Assembly: GCF_014196455.1 (NCBI RefSeq)
Contig: NZ_JACIDS010000002.1
Location: 682,001-746,000 of the forward strand
From: Kaistia hirudinis
Lineage (GTDB): Bacteria; Pseudomonadota; Alphaproteobacteria; Rhizobiales; Kaistiaceae
Direction of reading: 5' to 3'
Length of the DNA stretch: 64,000 bases
Shown: one piece after another, positions 1 through 8,211 of the stretch
How the letters are laid out: each line of letters starts with the position of its first letter
Position numbering within the stretch: the first letter of the stretch is position 1
Notes under the pieces: model-generated
Told to the model about the DNA's origin: nothing
Database searches by the model: none
Seen by the model: only the letters and a program-made list of their open reading frames with translations
Made by a program: the position numbers and the translations under genes

Positions 1-88
1 GGCTCTCAATCGATCGCGCCCGCCCTTGCGGCCCTGCCGCTTTGTCCTATGCTCCCGGCGGTTCGAGACAAGACGTTCGGGAGGAAAC

Positions 89-1012
89 ATGCTCGACAAG
101 GACTTCCTGGTGCTCGATGACCGTTTCCGGCGTTACGCCATGGGCAACGTGCACATCGAAAAACTGTGGACCGGCTCGCGCTGGGCCGAGGGCCCGGCCT
201 ATTTCGCGGCCGGCAAATATCTGATCTGGTCGGACATACCGAACGATCGGCTGCTGCGTTACGACGAGACCGACGGCTCGGTCTCCGTCTTCCAGACCCC
301 GTGCTACAACCAGAACGGCCATACAGTCGATCTCGAGGGCCGGCTCATCGCCTGCGAGCATCGCGGCCGCGCGGTCACCCGCATCGAGCATGACGGCTCG
401 CGCAAGATCCTCGCCGACCGCTTCGAGGGCAAGAAGCTCAATTCGCCGAACGACGTCGTCGTCAAGTCGGACGGGTCGATCTGGTTCACGGACCCGACCT
501 ACGGCATCGACGGCGAATATGAGGGCGATTACGCCGTCTCCGAAATCGGCGCCTGCAACGTCTACCGCATCGATCCGTCCAACGGCGGCGTCACGGCGGT
601 GATCACCGACATGGTGCGCCCGAACGGCCTCGCCTTCTCCCCGGACGAGAAGATCCTTTACGTCGCCGACACGGGTCTGACGCACAAGCCCGACTGCTCG
701 CCCGACATCCGCGCCTATCCGGTCAATTCGGATGGCAAGGGCGTCGGCGTCGGCCGTCGTTTCGTGACCTGCGACCAGGGCCTGTTCGACGGCTTCCGCG
801 TCGATGTGCACGGCAATATCTGGAGCTCGGCCGCCGACGGCGTCCATTGCTTCACGCCGGACGGCAAGCTGATCGGCAAGATCCTCATTCCCGAGGTCGT
901 CGCGAACGTCACCTTCGGCGGCCGCAAGCGCAACCGCATGTATATCTGCGGCACGACGAGCCTCTATTCGGTCTATCTGAATACCCAGGGCGCATTGCGG
1001 CCCAAGGTCTGA
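89..1012 (+). CDS. SMP-30/gluconolactonase-family protein
   Basis: A 307-residue six-bladed beta-propeller of the SMP-30/gluconolactonase/LRE-like family. These cytoplasmic enzymes usually hydrolyse sugar lactones with a bound divalent metal. Residues fitting the metal site are the Glu of WAEGPAYF near the N terminus, the Asn of SPNDVVV in the middle and the Asp of YVADTG late in the protein. Start chosen at 89 because GAGGAAAC lies directly upstream; the frame is open further upstream but without a ribosome site or family-like sequence. It converges on the MerR gene across a GC-rich hairpin. The substrate cannot be told from sequence; the lactonase role is family-based inference. Confidence 0.85.
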   Translation: MLDKDFLVLDDRFRRYAMGNVHIEKLWTGSRWAEGPAYFAAGKYLIWSDIPNDRLLRYDETDGSVSVFQTPCYNQNGHTVDLEGRLIACEHRGRAVTRIEHDGSRKILADRFEGKKLNSPNDVVVKSDGSIWFTDPTYGIDGEYEGDYAVSEIGACNVYRIDPSNGGVTAVITDMVRPNGLAFSPDEKILYVADTGLTHKPDCSPDIRAYPVNSDGKGVGVGRRFVTCDQGLFDGFRVDVHGNIWSSAADGVHCFTPDGKLIGKILIPEVVANVTFGGRKRNRMYICGTTSLYSVYLNTQGALRPKV

Positions 1013-1022
1013 ACCGCGTGGC

Positions 1023-1045
1023 GGGCGCCCGGTCGACGGGCGCCC
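1023..1045. terminator. GC-rich hairpin between convergent genes
   Basis: GGGCGCCCG (1023-1031) and CGGGCGCCC (1037-1045) form a perfect 9-bp stem with a 5-base loop, filling the gap between two convergent genes. There is no T-run on either side, so intrinsic termination is possible but not certain. Confidence 0.4.
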
Positions 1046-1468
1046 TCAGTGCCGTTCATGCAGGCAGCCGGCGTGGTCGCCGAGCACTTCGATCACGCGG
1101 CACTGCGCGACGCGCCCGTGCTCGCCTTCCTCGACCATCCGCTTGACCTCGCTGCGGAGCGCCGTGAGGCGCGCGATCTTGTCGTCGATCTCCGACAGAT
1201 GCGCCCGCGCGATCACATCGACCTCGGCGCAGGAGCGGTCGGGTTGGTCGGAGAGATCGAGCAATTGCCGGATCGCCTCGACTTCAAAGCCGAGATCGCG
1301 CGCATGGCGGATGAAGCGGAGCCGCTGGATGCTCTGGGCGTCATAAGTTCGGCGGTTGCTTTCCGTCCGGTCGGGAGCGGGCAGCAGCCCGATATCCTCA
1401 TAATAGCGGATGGTCGGAACCTTGATGCCGGTCTCGCGTGAGACCGCGCCGATCGAGATCGCATGCAT
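1046..1468 (-). CDS. MerR-family heavy-metal-responsive regulator
   Basis: A 140-residue MerR regulator. The winged HTH is at the N terminus (ISIGAVSRETGI, then the family hallmark PTIRYYEDIGLLP), followed by the dimerisation helix and a C-terminal metal loop. Cysteines at 80, 123 and 135 with histidines at 132, 137 and 140 fit Zn/Cd/Pb-type MerR proteins, where a Cys before the dimer helix works with C-terminal thiols. Start set at 1468 (MHAISIG), where family similarity begins. It is divergent from a P-type metal ATPase and shares a MerR-type operator with it, so it very probably activates that pump when metal is bound. The exact metal is not determined. Confidence 0.9.
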   Translation of the reverse strand: MHAISIGAVSRETGIKVPTIRYYEDIGLLPAPDRTESNRRTYDAQSIQRLRFIRHARDLGFEVEAIRQLLDLSDQPDRSCAEVDVIARAHLSEIDDKIARLTALRSEVKRMVEEGEHGRVAQCRVIEVLGDHAGCLHERH

Positions 1469-1482
1469 GGTCGATTTTGTCC

Positions 1483-1513
1483 TTGATCCTCTAGTCACTG
1501 GAGGATGTAGCGT
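1483..1513 (+). promoter_or_regulatory. MerR-type promoter/operator with 19-bp spacer
   Basis: A -35 element TTGATC (1483-1488) and -10-like TAGCGT (1508-1513) are separated by 19 bases, the long spacer typical of MerR-activated promoters. The spacer holds a 21-bp dyad: ATCCTC (1486-1491) and GAGGAT (1501-1506), with the inner AGT/ACT also pairing around C1496. It lies between the regulator and the ATPase and points at the ATPase, whose start is about 30 bases downstream. Confidence 0.8.
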
Positions 1514-1545
1514 CATCGTCAGGATTTGCAAGAATCGGGAACCGG

Positions 1546-3840
1546 ATGATGGGTGCCGCACAGAAGATCGAGGAACGCTACCGTGTCACGGGCATGGATT
1601 GCGCGGGTTGCGCCGCCAAGATCGACCGGGCGGTGCGGCGCATCGAGGGTGTCGAGGATGTCTCGGTCTCCGTCACGGCAGGCACGCTGGTCGTCCAGCG
1701 GCGGCCGGATGCCGCGATCGAGGGGCCGGTGTCCTCCAGCGTGCGGGCGCTCGGCTATGGCATAACCGCGGCCCCGCGCTCCGGTGCGGCGGTGCCTGCC
1801 GCGCCGGTCGAGGATCACGATCATGCGCATGATCATGAGGACTACGGCCATGCGGCCCACGATCATTCGGGCCACGACCACGCAAGCCACGACCACGCAG
1901 GTCATGACCATGCTGGCCATGATGACGGCAGGGGCGAGTCGGCCCTCGCCGGGATGCACGGCCATGACGACGCCGAGGATGGCGAGCTCGCCTGGTGGCA
2001 GACGCCCAAGGCGCGGCTGACGCTGCTGGCGGCGCTGGCCCTCGCTGTCGCCTTCCTCGTCACCCGGTTCGCGCCCGGCCTCGGCCACTGGCCCTATGCG
2101 CTCGCCATGCTGGTCGGCCTGGTGCCGATCGCGCGGCGGGCGCTCGCCGGCGCCCGCTATGGCACGCCCTTCTCGATCGAGACGCTGATGACGATCGCCG
2201 CGGTCGGTGCGGTCTGCATCGGCGCCAGTGAGGAGGCCGCCATGGTGGTCTTCCTGTTCCTGATCGGCGAGATGCTGGAGGGCGCGGCAGCGCGCCGTGC
2301 GCGCGCCTCGATCCGCAGCCTGGCGACGCTGTTGCCGAAGACCGCGCTTCTCGAGCAGGGCGGCGGCCTTGTCGAGGTCGGCGCCGAGACGCTCGTCGTC
2401 GGCGCTGTGATCCAGGTGCGCCCGGGCGACCGCATCGCGGCCGACGGCATCGTCCTCGCGGGCACGGGCAGTGTCGACGAGGCGCCGGTCACCGGTGAAA
2501 GCGTGCCGAAGAAGAAGACCATCGGCGACGATGTCTTCGCCGGCACGATCAACCAGGACGCGGTGCTGCGCGTGAAGGTAACCGCGGCGGCCACCGACAA
2601 TACGATTGCGCGCGTCATCCGTCTCGTCGAGGAGGCGCAGGAGGCGAAGGCGCCGACCGAGCGCTTCATCGACCGCTTCGCGCGCTTCTATACGCCCGGC
2701 GTGCTCGTCGTCGGCGCGCTGGTGGCCATCCTGCCGCCGCTGCTGCTCGGCGCTTCGTGGGATGAGTGGATCTACAAGGGCCTCGCCATCCTCCTGATCG
2801 GCTGCCCCTGCGCGCTGGTCATCTCGACGCCTGCGGCCATCGCGGCCGGCCTCGCCAATGGCGCGCGGCGCGGCTTGCTGATGAAGGGCGGCGCCGTGCT
2901 CGAAGGGCTCGCGGGCATCGATCGCGTGGCCTTCGACAAGACCGGAACGCTGACGCTGGGCATGCCCGTGGTCAGCGACATCGTGCCGGCCGGGTTCGAC
3001 GAGCGCGAGGTGCTGCGCCTCGCCGCGGCGCTCGAGACCGGCTCGAGCCATCCGCTCGCCCGCGCCATCCTCGCCCGGGCTGCTGCCGATGGTGTCGCCG
3101 TGCCGGATGCCGAAGCGCTCGCGGCGCTCGCAGGCAAGGGCGTCGAAGGCACGGTCGAGGGACGTCGCCTCTTCCTCGGCGCGCCGGGCGCCGTGTCGCT
3201 GCCCGAGGCGCTCGGTGCGCGGGCGCATGCGCTCTCCGGCGAGGGCAAGAGCATTGCCGTGCTCACGGTCGACGGTGTGCCCGCGGGCCTCCTCGCGATG
3301 CGTGACGGTCCGCGTCCCGACGCGAAGGCCGGCCTCGCCGCGTTGCGCAAGATGGGGATCGAGCCCCTCATGCTGACGGGCGACAATCGTCGCGCGGCCG
3401 ATGCGGTCGGTGCCGAACTCGGCCTCGACGTGCGCGCGGAACTGCTGCCCGCCGACAAGCAGGGCATCATCAAGGAATTGCAGCAGTCCGGGCACCGCGT
3501 CGCCAAGGTCGGCGACGGCATCAACGATGCGCCGGCGCTGGCGGCGGCCGATATCGGGATCGCGATGGGCGGTGGCACGGATGTCGCCCTCGAAACCGCC
3601 GATGCGGCGATCCTCAACGACCGCGTCGGCGACGTTGCCGAGCTCGTCCGCCTCGCGCGGCGGACGCTTCGCAACATTCACCAGAACGTCGCGATCGCGC
3701 TGGGGCTCAAGGCGGTGTTCCTGGTGACGACGATCCTCGGCATCACCGGCCTCTGGCCGGCCATCCTGGCGGATACGGGCGCCACCGTGCTCGTGACGCT
3801 GAATGCGCTGACGCTGCTGGGATTTGGCCGCAGGACCTGA
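1546..3840 (+). CDS. Heavy-metal translocating P1B-type ATPase (ZntA-like)
   Basis: A 764-residue inner-membrane metal efflux ATPase. One N-terminal HMA domain carries GMDCAGC (residues 16-22). A His/Asp-rich linker of imperfect HDHA-type repeats spans about residues 88-128. The transmembrane CPC motif is at C420-P-C422 and the phosphorylated Asp is D464 in DKTGTLT. The SHPLA motif of the nucleotide domain and GDGINDAP are present, and the last helices hold ALGLKAVF and LADTGATVLV, which are characteristic of ZntA/CadA Zn/Cd/Pb pumps rather than copper pumps. ATG codons at 1546 and 1549 are both possible. It is driven by the MerR promoter just upstream; family knowledge predicts Zn, Cd or Pb export. 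Confidence 0.92.
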   Translation: MMGAAQKIEERYRVTGMDCAGCAAKIDRAVRRIEGVEDVSVSVTAGTLVVQRRPDAAIEGPVSSSVRALGYGITAAPRSGAAVPAAPVEDHDHAHDHEDYGHAAHDHSGHDHASHDHAGHDHAGHDDGRGESALAGMHGHDDAEDGELAWWQTPKARLTLLAALALAVAFLVTRFAPGLGHWPYALAMLVGLVPIARRALAGARYGTPFSIETLMTIAAVGAVCIGASEEAAMVVFLFLIGEMLEGAAARRARASIRSLATLLPKTALLEQGGGLVEVGAETLVVGAVIQVRPGDRIAADGIVLAGTGSVDEAPVTGESVPKKKTIGDDVFAGTINQDAVLRVKVTAAATDNTIARVIRLVEEAQEAKAPTERFIDRFARFYTPGVLVVGALVAILPPLLLGASWDEWIYKGLAILLIGCPCALVISTPAAIAAGLANGARRGLLMKGGAVLEGLAGIDRVAFDKTGTLTLGMPVVSDIVPAGFDEREVLRLAAALETGSSHPLARAILARAAADGVAVPDAEALAALAGKGVEGTVEGRRLFLGAPGAVSLPEALGARAHALSGEGKSIAVLTVDGVPAGLLAMRDGPRPDAKAGLAALRKMGIEPLMLTGDNRRAADAVGAELGLDVRAELLPADKQGIIKELQQSGHRVAKVGDGINDAPALAAADIGIAMGGGTDVALETADAAILNDRVGDVAELVRLARRTLRNIHQNVAIALGLKAVFLVTTILGITGLWPAILADTGATVLVTLNALTLLGFGRRT

Positions 3841-3915
3841 GACGGGGACACATCTCTCCACTTGCGTGTCCGCCGCCGACCGGCAGACTGGCGCCAACCA
3901 AGGGGGATTCGCGAC

Positions 3916-4449
3916 ATGATCCGCGGGACGATGACGAGACTGGCCGCGACGGCCTTTGCACTGGCGCTGGCCGGGACGGCGGCCCTTGCGGCAGCGCAGG
4001 ACGACGCGCTGCCGACGCTGGGCGGGGCGGGGCAGGCGACGCCGCCCGGCTGGGTCAGCAGCTGCCAGGCGCCCGCCCGCGACGCGACGCTCGAATGCCG
4101 GATGGAGCAGCGCGCGGTTCTCAAGCAGACCGGCCAGATCGTGGCCTCCGTGACGATCCGCGTGCCGGCCGATACGCGCAAGCCCGTCCTGATGGTGCGC
4201 GTGCCGCTCGGGCTGTCGATCGAATCGGGCGTCACGCTCGCGGTCGACGGCGCGAAGGGGCGGAGCCTGCCGATCCAGACCTGCGACGGCGGCGGCTGCT
4301 ATGCCGGCGCGCCGCTGCCCGCTGATCTGCTGAGTGCGCTGTCGAAGGGCAACGAACTCGACATCGTCTTCCAGAATCTCGAAAAGGCGCCGATCAAGCT
4401 CGTCATGCCGCTCGCCGGCTTCACCGACGCCTATGGCCGGATCAAATAG
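3916..4449 (+). CDS. IalB-like secreted protein (invasion-associated locus B family)
   Basis: A 177-residue secreted protein. Residues 1 to about 28 form a signal peptide (basic start, Ala/Leu core, cleavage near ALAAAQ). The rest matches the IalB fold: GWVSSC near the N terminus, paired cysteines, LMVRVPLGLSIESGV in the centre and a C-terminal TCDGGGC segment before a hydrophobic end. IalB-family proteins are periplasmic or outer-membrane associated, widespread in Hyphomicrobiales and of unclear biochemical role; the invasion name comes from Bartonella. Start at 3916 follows AGGGGGA. A second family member follows on the same strand. Confidence 0.8.
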   Translation: MIRGTMTRLAATAFALALAGTAALAAAQDDALPTLGGAGQATPPGWVSSCQAPARDATLECRMEQRAVLKQTGQIVASVTIRVPADTRKPVLMVRVPLGLSIESGVTLAVDGAKGRSLPIQTCDGGGCYAGAPLPADLLSALSKGNELDIVFQNLEKAPIKLVMPLAGFTDAYGRIK

Positions 4450-4505
4450 TGCCATCCCATCCCGCGCGATTGACCACGCGAATCGGCTGCGTGCAGGATC
4501 GGCGC

Positions 4506-5222
4506 ATGGCTGATTCGCTCGACGACGAGGGACCGCGGCGCGATCGACCGATCCTCAACCGGATCGTCGAGGCGTTGTGCGTGATCGCATTCCTCTTTGC
4601 GCTGGTGCTGTGGCAATCCGACGGGACGCTCAGGGCCGTCCGCAATCTTGTCGCCGCTATCGGCTTCGGCGGATCGAGCGAGCCTCAGGCGATGCTCGCG
4701 GTCGCGCCGCCGCCCGACCCCGCCTTGCTCGACCGGGAGACGACGGGCTCGATCCCGGCGACGGCGCCGCTGCACATCGCGGTGGGGGAGGCGGAGCAGG
4801 CCCCGCAGGCCGAGGCAGATCTGCCGCCGGTGGGCTGGCGCGCGGCCTGCGACGGGGCCACGCCGGCCTTCTGCACCGCCACGCAGAGCCTCACCCTCGC
4901 GGGCGAGACCGATCTCGAGACATCCTGGACCATCGAGAAGGGCAAGGACGGTCTCGTTGCCGTCTGGACGACGCCGACCGACGTGATGGTCAGCCGCGGC
5001 ATGTCGCTGAAGCTCGGCAGCGGCAGCGCCAAGGTCGTGCCGTTCGATTCCTGCGGCCCGCATTCCTGCGAGGTTCGAGCAAAGCTCGCGAGCGATTTCC
5101 TCGCCGATCTGCGCAAGGCCGGCACTGCCCGGACGGAAATCATGCTTCGGGGCGGGCGCGCCGTGACCTTCGACTTCCTGCCCGACGGTCTCGCCGCAGC
5201 GCTCGACAAACTCGGCGTCTGA
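4506..5222 (+). CDS. IalB-like protein with N-terminal membrane anchor
   Basis: A 238-residue protein. After a charged cytoplasmic start, one membrane segment lies at about residues 22-38 ([14 protein letters not shown]). A low-complexity Ala/Pro/Glu stretch follows to about residue 110, then an IalB-like domain beginning GWRAACDG, with FDSCGPHSC near the C terminus echoing the paired cysteines of its neighbour. It looks like a membrane-tethered paralogue of the gene 56 bases upstream. Start set at 4506 (MADSLDDEG) with AGGA upstream; an in-frame ATG-less start at 4449 is possible. Function unknown. Confidence 0.65.
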   Translation: MADSLDDEGPRRDRPILNRIVEALCVIAFLFALVLWQSDGTLRAVRNLVAAIGFGGSSEPQAMLAVAPPPDPALLDRETTGSIPATAPLHIAVGEAEQAPQAEADLPPVGWRAACDGATPAFCTATQSLTLAGETDLETSWTIEKGKDGLVAVWTTPTDVMVSRGMSLKLGSGSAKVVPFDSCGPHSCEVRAKLASDFLADLRKAGTARTEIMLRGGRAVTFDFLPDGLAAALDKLGV

Positions 5223-5292
5223 ACGGCAAAGCGCAGTTTCGCTCCGCCCCAGGCGGGAAATCAACAACTCGGTATATCGGGGGAAAGCGCGT

Positions 5293-5369
5293 TGGTCGGA
5301 GTGGCAGGATTTGAACCTGCGACCCCATCGTCCCGAACGATGTGCGCTACCAGGCTGCGCTACACTCCG
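5293..5369 (-). tRNA. tRNA-Pro (anticodon CGG)
   Basis: On the minus strand this folds as a complete cloverleaf. The acceptor stem is CGGAGTG/CACTCCG, the anticodon stem CATCG/CGATG encloses loop TTCGGGA (anticodon CGG), the T-arm is GCAGG-TTCAAAT-CCTGC, the discriminator is A, and CCA is encoded (5295-5293). Confidence 0.97.
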
Positions 5370-5516
5370 TGACCACCGGCGAGGCGGTATATAGCCGCCG
5401 TGCCATTCGCCCGCAAGCACCGAATGCAAAGCCTGTGGACGAAGCGAACGCCGTTGCGGGGGAAAAGTCGAAACGCTATACGAGCCGAACCGGCCGGCAC
5501 CGCGCGTGCCACCTGC

Positions 5517-5591
<75 letters not shown>

Positions 5592-5663
5592 GACTTTCAG
5601 TGTGATGGTCGCCGGCTTCGGTCGCGTCGATCCCCGTGCGCCAGGGCCTCTCCGCCATCGGCT

Positions 5664-6941
5664 CTATTTCTCGTCCGCGAAGGACGGATTGCCCTTCTTC
5701 TTCAGGAAGTCGACCATCTCGGGCGCCACATCCCAGTTGCCGGGAAATGGCTTCTCGGCGGGGGCGTTGCGGATGTTCCGCATATAGTTTGTGACGTTTT
5801 GGGCATATTGCGCATGGGCGGGCCCTTCCACCGTGAAGCCGTTCCAGACCCCGACGACGCCGAATGCGATGATGGCGAAGATGACAAGGGCGCCGGTGCG
5901 TGCCGGCAGGGCACCGGCCGTCCACGCCCGATCGGCGAGAACGATCGCCGCGAGCAGGACGGGAACGGCCATCTGGATATGCCAATTGCCGAGATAGCCA
6001 CGGATCACCGCCACTGCACCCAGCAGCGCGACGCTGTAGAGCGTCAGCGCAGCCGGGAGGGCAAGGGCGCTGATGCGGCCCTTGACTGCGGCGAAGAGAC
6101 CGAGCGCCAACATGGTGATGACAAGAACGAGCCCGGTGGCGGATCGCAGGTCGAACCCGAACTGCTTCAGGACAAGGGGCGAACTGAACAGCACGCCGCC
6201 GATCGCCGTCAGGATGTAGTAGGCGACAGGGGCGGGACTGCCCTGATCGCCACCCCCGCTGATGGCGTGCAGCACAAGGGCGACTGCGATGAACGCGGCG
6301 GCCAACACCAGGATTGCCAGCAGCTTCTCGCGTCGGGGCAATGGCTTAAGCGCGATCAACGCGCCGGCGGCGATCAGGCTGAAAGCGGCCGGCGCGGAGG
6401 ACAGCACGCCGAGCGCCGCGAGAATCGCGAAGATTAGGGCAGAGCGCAGATCGATCCGGCCTTCTCGCGTTCCCTGGTCGAGTACGACGAGACCGATTAC
6501 CGGCAGCCAGATGGACAGCGTCAGCGTGAACTGGAAGCCCCACTGAAATTCCATGAAATGCGCAGGGCTCGCGAGAATCAGCGCGGCCAGCAGCGCTGCC
6601 ACGAGCGACAGTCCGGAGCGCGCCAGGGCGAGGGCAACGGCCAGAAAGCAAGCAGCTGTTATGGCGACCATGGCACGCGCGTCGAAGCCGAAGACGGGCG
6701 CGATGGTCAGATAGATCAGGTTCGGTACAATCAGCGGGTGATCATTGATCTTCCAGCCTAGGGCCCCGATGATCGCCAGGATGTTCTTGAACGAAGCATG
6801 TTGGGCGACCATCGCATTGTAGACAAGGATCCACTCATCGGTCAGCGGTGTGGGTGTTGCGAAGCGCCATATGAAGATGAGGGTTACAAGGAAGGGCAGG
6901 ACGACGAGAGCGGTCTTCAGTGTAGGCTTTGTCAGTTTCAC
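5664..6941 (-). CDS. Polytopic membrane protein, possible GT-C glycosyltransferase-like fold
   Basis: A 425-residue protein with roughly ten to twelve hydrophobic segments. The first outside loop contains an acidic pair (D35-E36 in PLTDEW) followed by NDHPLIVPN, resembling the metal-binding first loop of GT-C sugar transferases that use lipid-linked donors, but no family could be assigned. Start placed at GTG 6941 because AGGA lies about six bases upstream; GTG 7010 and ATG 6980 lack a ribosome site. Base composition is lower than its neighbours: 29 of 60 bases are G/C at 6781-6840, against 45 of 60 at 7141-7200. It stands alone next to tRNA-Gln, so lateral acquisition is possible. Confidence 0.6.
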   Translation of the reverse strand: MKLTKPTLKTALVVLPFLVTLIFIWRFATPTPLTDEWILVYNAMVAQHASFKNILAIIGALGWKINDHPLIVPNLIYLTIAPVFGFDARAMVAITAACFLAVALALARSGLSLVAALLAALILASPAHFMEFQWGFQFTLTLSIWLPVIGLVVLDQGTREGRIDLRSALIFAILAALGVLSSAPAAFSLIAAGALIALKPLPRREKLLAILVLAAAFIAVALVLHAISGGGDQGSPAPVAYYILTAIGGVLFSSPLVLKQFGFDLRSATGLVLVITMLALGLFAAVKGRISALALPAALTLYSVALLGAVAVIRGYLGNWHIQMAVPVLLAAIVLADRAWTAGALPARTGALVIFAIIAFGVVGVWNGFTVEGPAHAQYAQNVTNYMRNIRNAPAEKPFPGNWDVAPEMVDFLKKKGNPSFADEK

Positions 6942-7051
6942 GTTGATCCTGCGTTCTTCCGGTGGTCTCGATCCGGTCATGGGCCGCTCAAGCACGCATG
7001 CCCGGATCACATCATGGGGCCCAATTGGGCACGGACTTCACGCGACGTGCC

Positions 7052-8110
7052 TCAGCTCTTCTTCAGGAACGGTCCGATCAGGGACAGGTCTGCCTCGGAC
7101 AGGCGTTCGGAGGCCGTGGCCGCCTGGTGCCAGTAGGGATAGAGCAGGGGCGGCTGGCTGGCCTTGTCGAGGCGGGCGCGCTCGTCGGCGGTCAGGGTCA
7201 GGCTCGCCGCCTTGAGATTGTCGGCGAGTTGCGCATCGGTCCGCGCGCCGATGATCAGCGTCGTCACGCCGGGGCGGCCGAGGAGCCAGGCGAGGGCGAC
7301 CTGCGCGCCCGAGACGTCGCGGTCGGCGGCGATCGTGACCAGTTCCTCGACGATGTCGTAAAGCTGGCTCTGGTCGCGCACCGGCGGCTCGTTCCATGCG
7401 GTGAGATGGCGCGAGCCGGCCGGCGGCTCGATCCCGCGGCGATATTTGCCCGACAGCAATCCGCCCGCCAGCGGGCTCCAGATCATCGTGCCGAGCCCCT
7501 GGTCGATCGTGATCGGAAGGAGTTCGTACTCCGCCTCGCGGGCCTGCAACGAATAGTGGATCTGCTGGCTGACATAGCGCTGGAAATTGTGCCGGTCCGA
7601 CGCTGCGAGCGCCTTCATCAGGTGCCAGCCGGAATAGTTCGACGCGCCGACATAGCGCACCTTGCCGGAGCGCACGAGCGTATCCAGCGCCTCCATCGTC
7701 TCCTCGAGCGGAGTCCGGCCGTCCCATTGATGGAGCTGGTAGAGATCGATGTAGTCGGTGCGCAGGCGGCGCAGCGACTTCTCCAGTTCCGCGATGATGT
7801 GATAGCGCGACGCGCCGCCGTCATTGGGGCCAGGCCCGATCGTCATGCGGCATTTGGTGGCGAGCAGCACCTTGTCGCGCGGAACCGGCAGGGCCTCGCC
7901 GATAATCTCCTCGGAGACGCCGTTCGAATAGACATTGGCCGTGTCGATGAAATTGACGCCCGCGTCGATCGCCATGGCCATCTGCCGGCCGGCGCCCGCC
8001 GCATCGGTCGAGCCGACATTGGCGAACGGCCCCAGCCCGCCGAAGGTCATGGTCCCGAGCGTCAGCGTCGAGACGCGCAGGCCGGAGCGGCCCAGCTGTC
8101 TGTATTCCAT
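7052..8110 (-). CDS. Aldo/keto reductase
   Basis: A 352-residue NADPH-dependent aldo/keto reductase with a (beta/alpha)8 barrel. The catalytic tetrad is visible as D56 and Y61 (FIDTANVYSNG), K86 (ATKCR) and H127 (LYQLHQWD). The cofactor phosphate site is in the C-terminal part (TTLIIGARTDAQLADN). Length and motifs fit the group that includes glyceraldehyde-3-phosphate reductase YghZ-like and YajO-like proteins. Start at 8110 (MEYRQLGRSG) has AAGGGAG upstream. The gene is monocistronic-looking; a short palindrome GCCCAATTGGGC (7019-7030) follows its end. Physiological substrate unknown. Confidence 0.88.
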   Translation of the reverse strand: MEYRQLGRSGLRVSTLTLGTMTFGGLGPFANVGSTDAAGAGRQMAMAIDAGVNFIDTANVYSNGVSEEIIGEALPVPRDKVLLATKCRMTIGPGPNDGGASRYHIIAELEKSLRRLRTDYIDLYQLHQWDGRTPLEETMEALDTLVRSGKVRYVGASNYSGWHLMKALAASDRHNFQRYVSQQIHYSLQAREAEYELLPITIDQGLGTMIWSPLAGGLLSGKYRRGIEPPAGSRHLTAWNEPPVRDQSQLYDIVEELVTIAADRDVSGAQVALAWLLGRPGVTTLIIGARTDAQLADNLKAASLTLTADERARLDKASQPPLLYPYWHQAATASERLSEADLSLIGPFLKKS

Positions 8111-8211
8111 GGCATTTCTCCCTTGAGCCTCTGGCGTCCGCGATGCAGCGGCGCACGCGTGCCGCTGATGGCGGCGTTCCGCCGCCATCGTAGCGAAAGC
8201 CGGGCGGTCGT

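Noticed and set aside
1813-1930. Tandem DNA repeat in the metal ATPase gene
   Set aside because: It is the coding consequence of the His/Asp-rich linker, not an independent repeat element.
1519-4455. A very long open frame on the minus strand opposite the P-type ATPase
   Set aside because: Product is dominated by Arg, Asp, His and Gly with no domain, and lies exactly opposite a fully recognised gene; typical antisense frame in GC-rich DNA.
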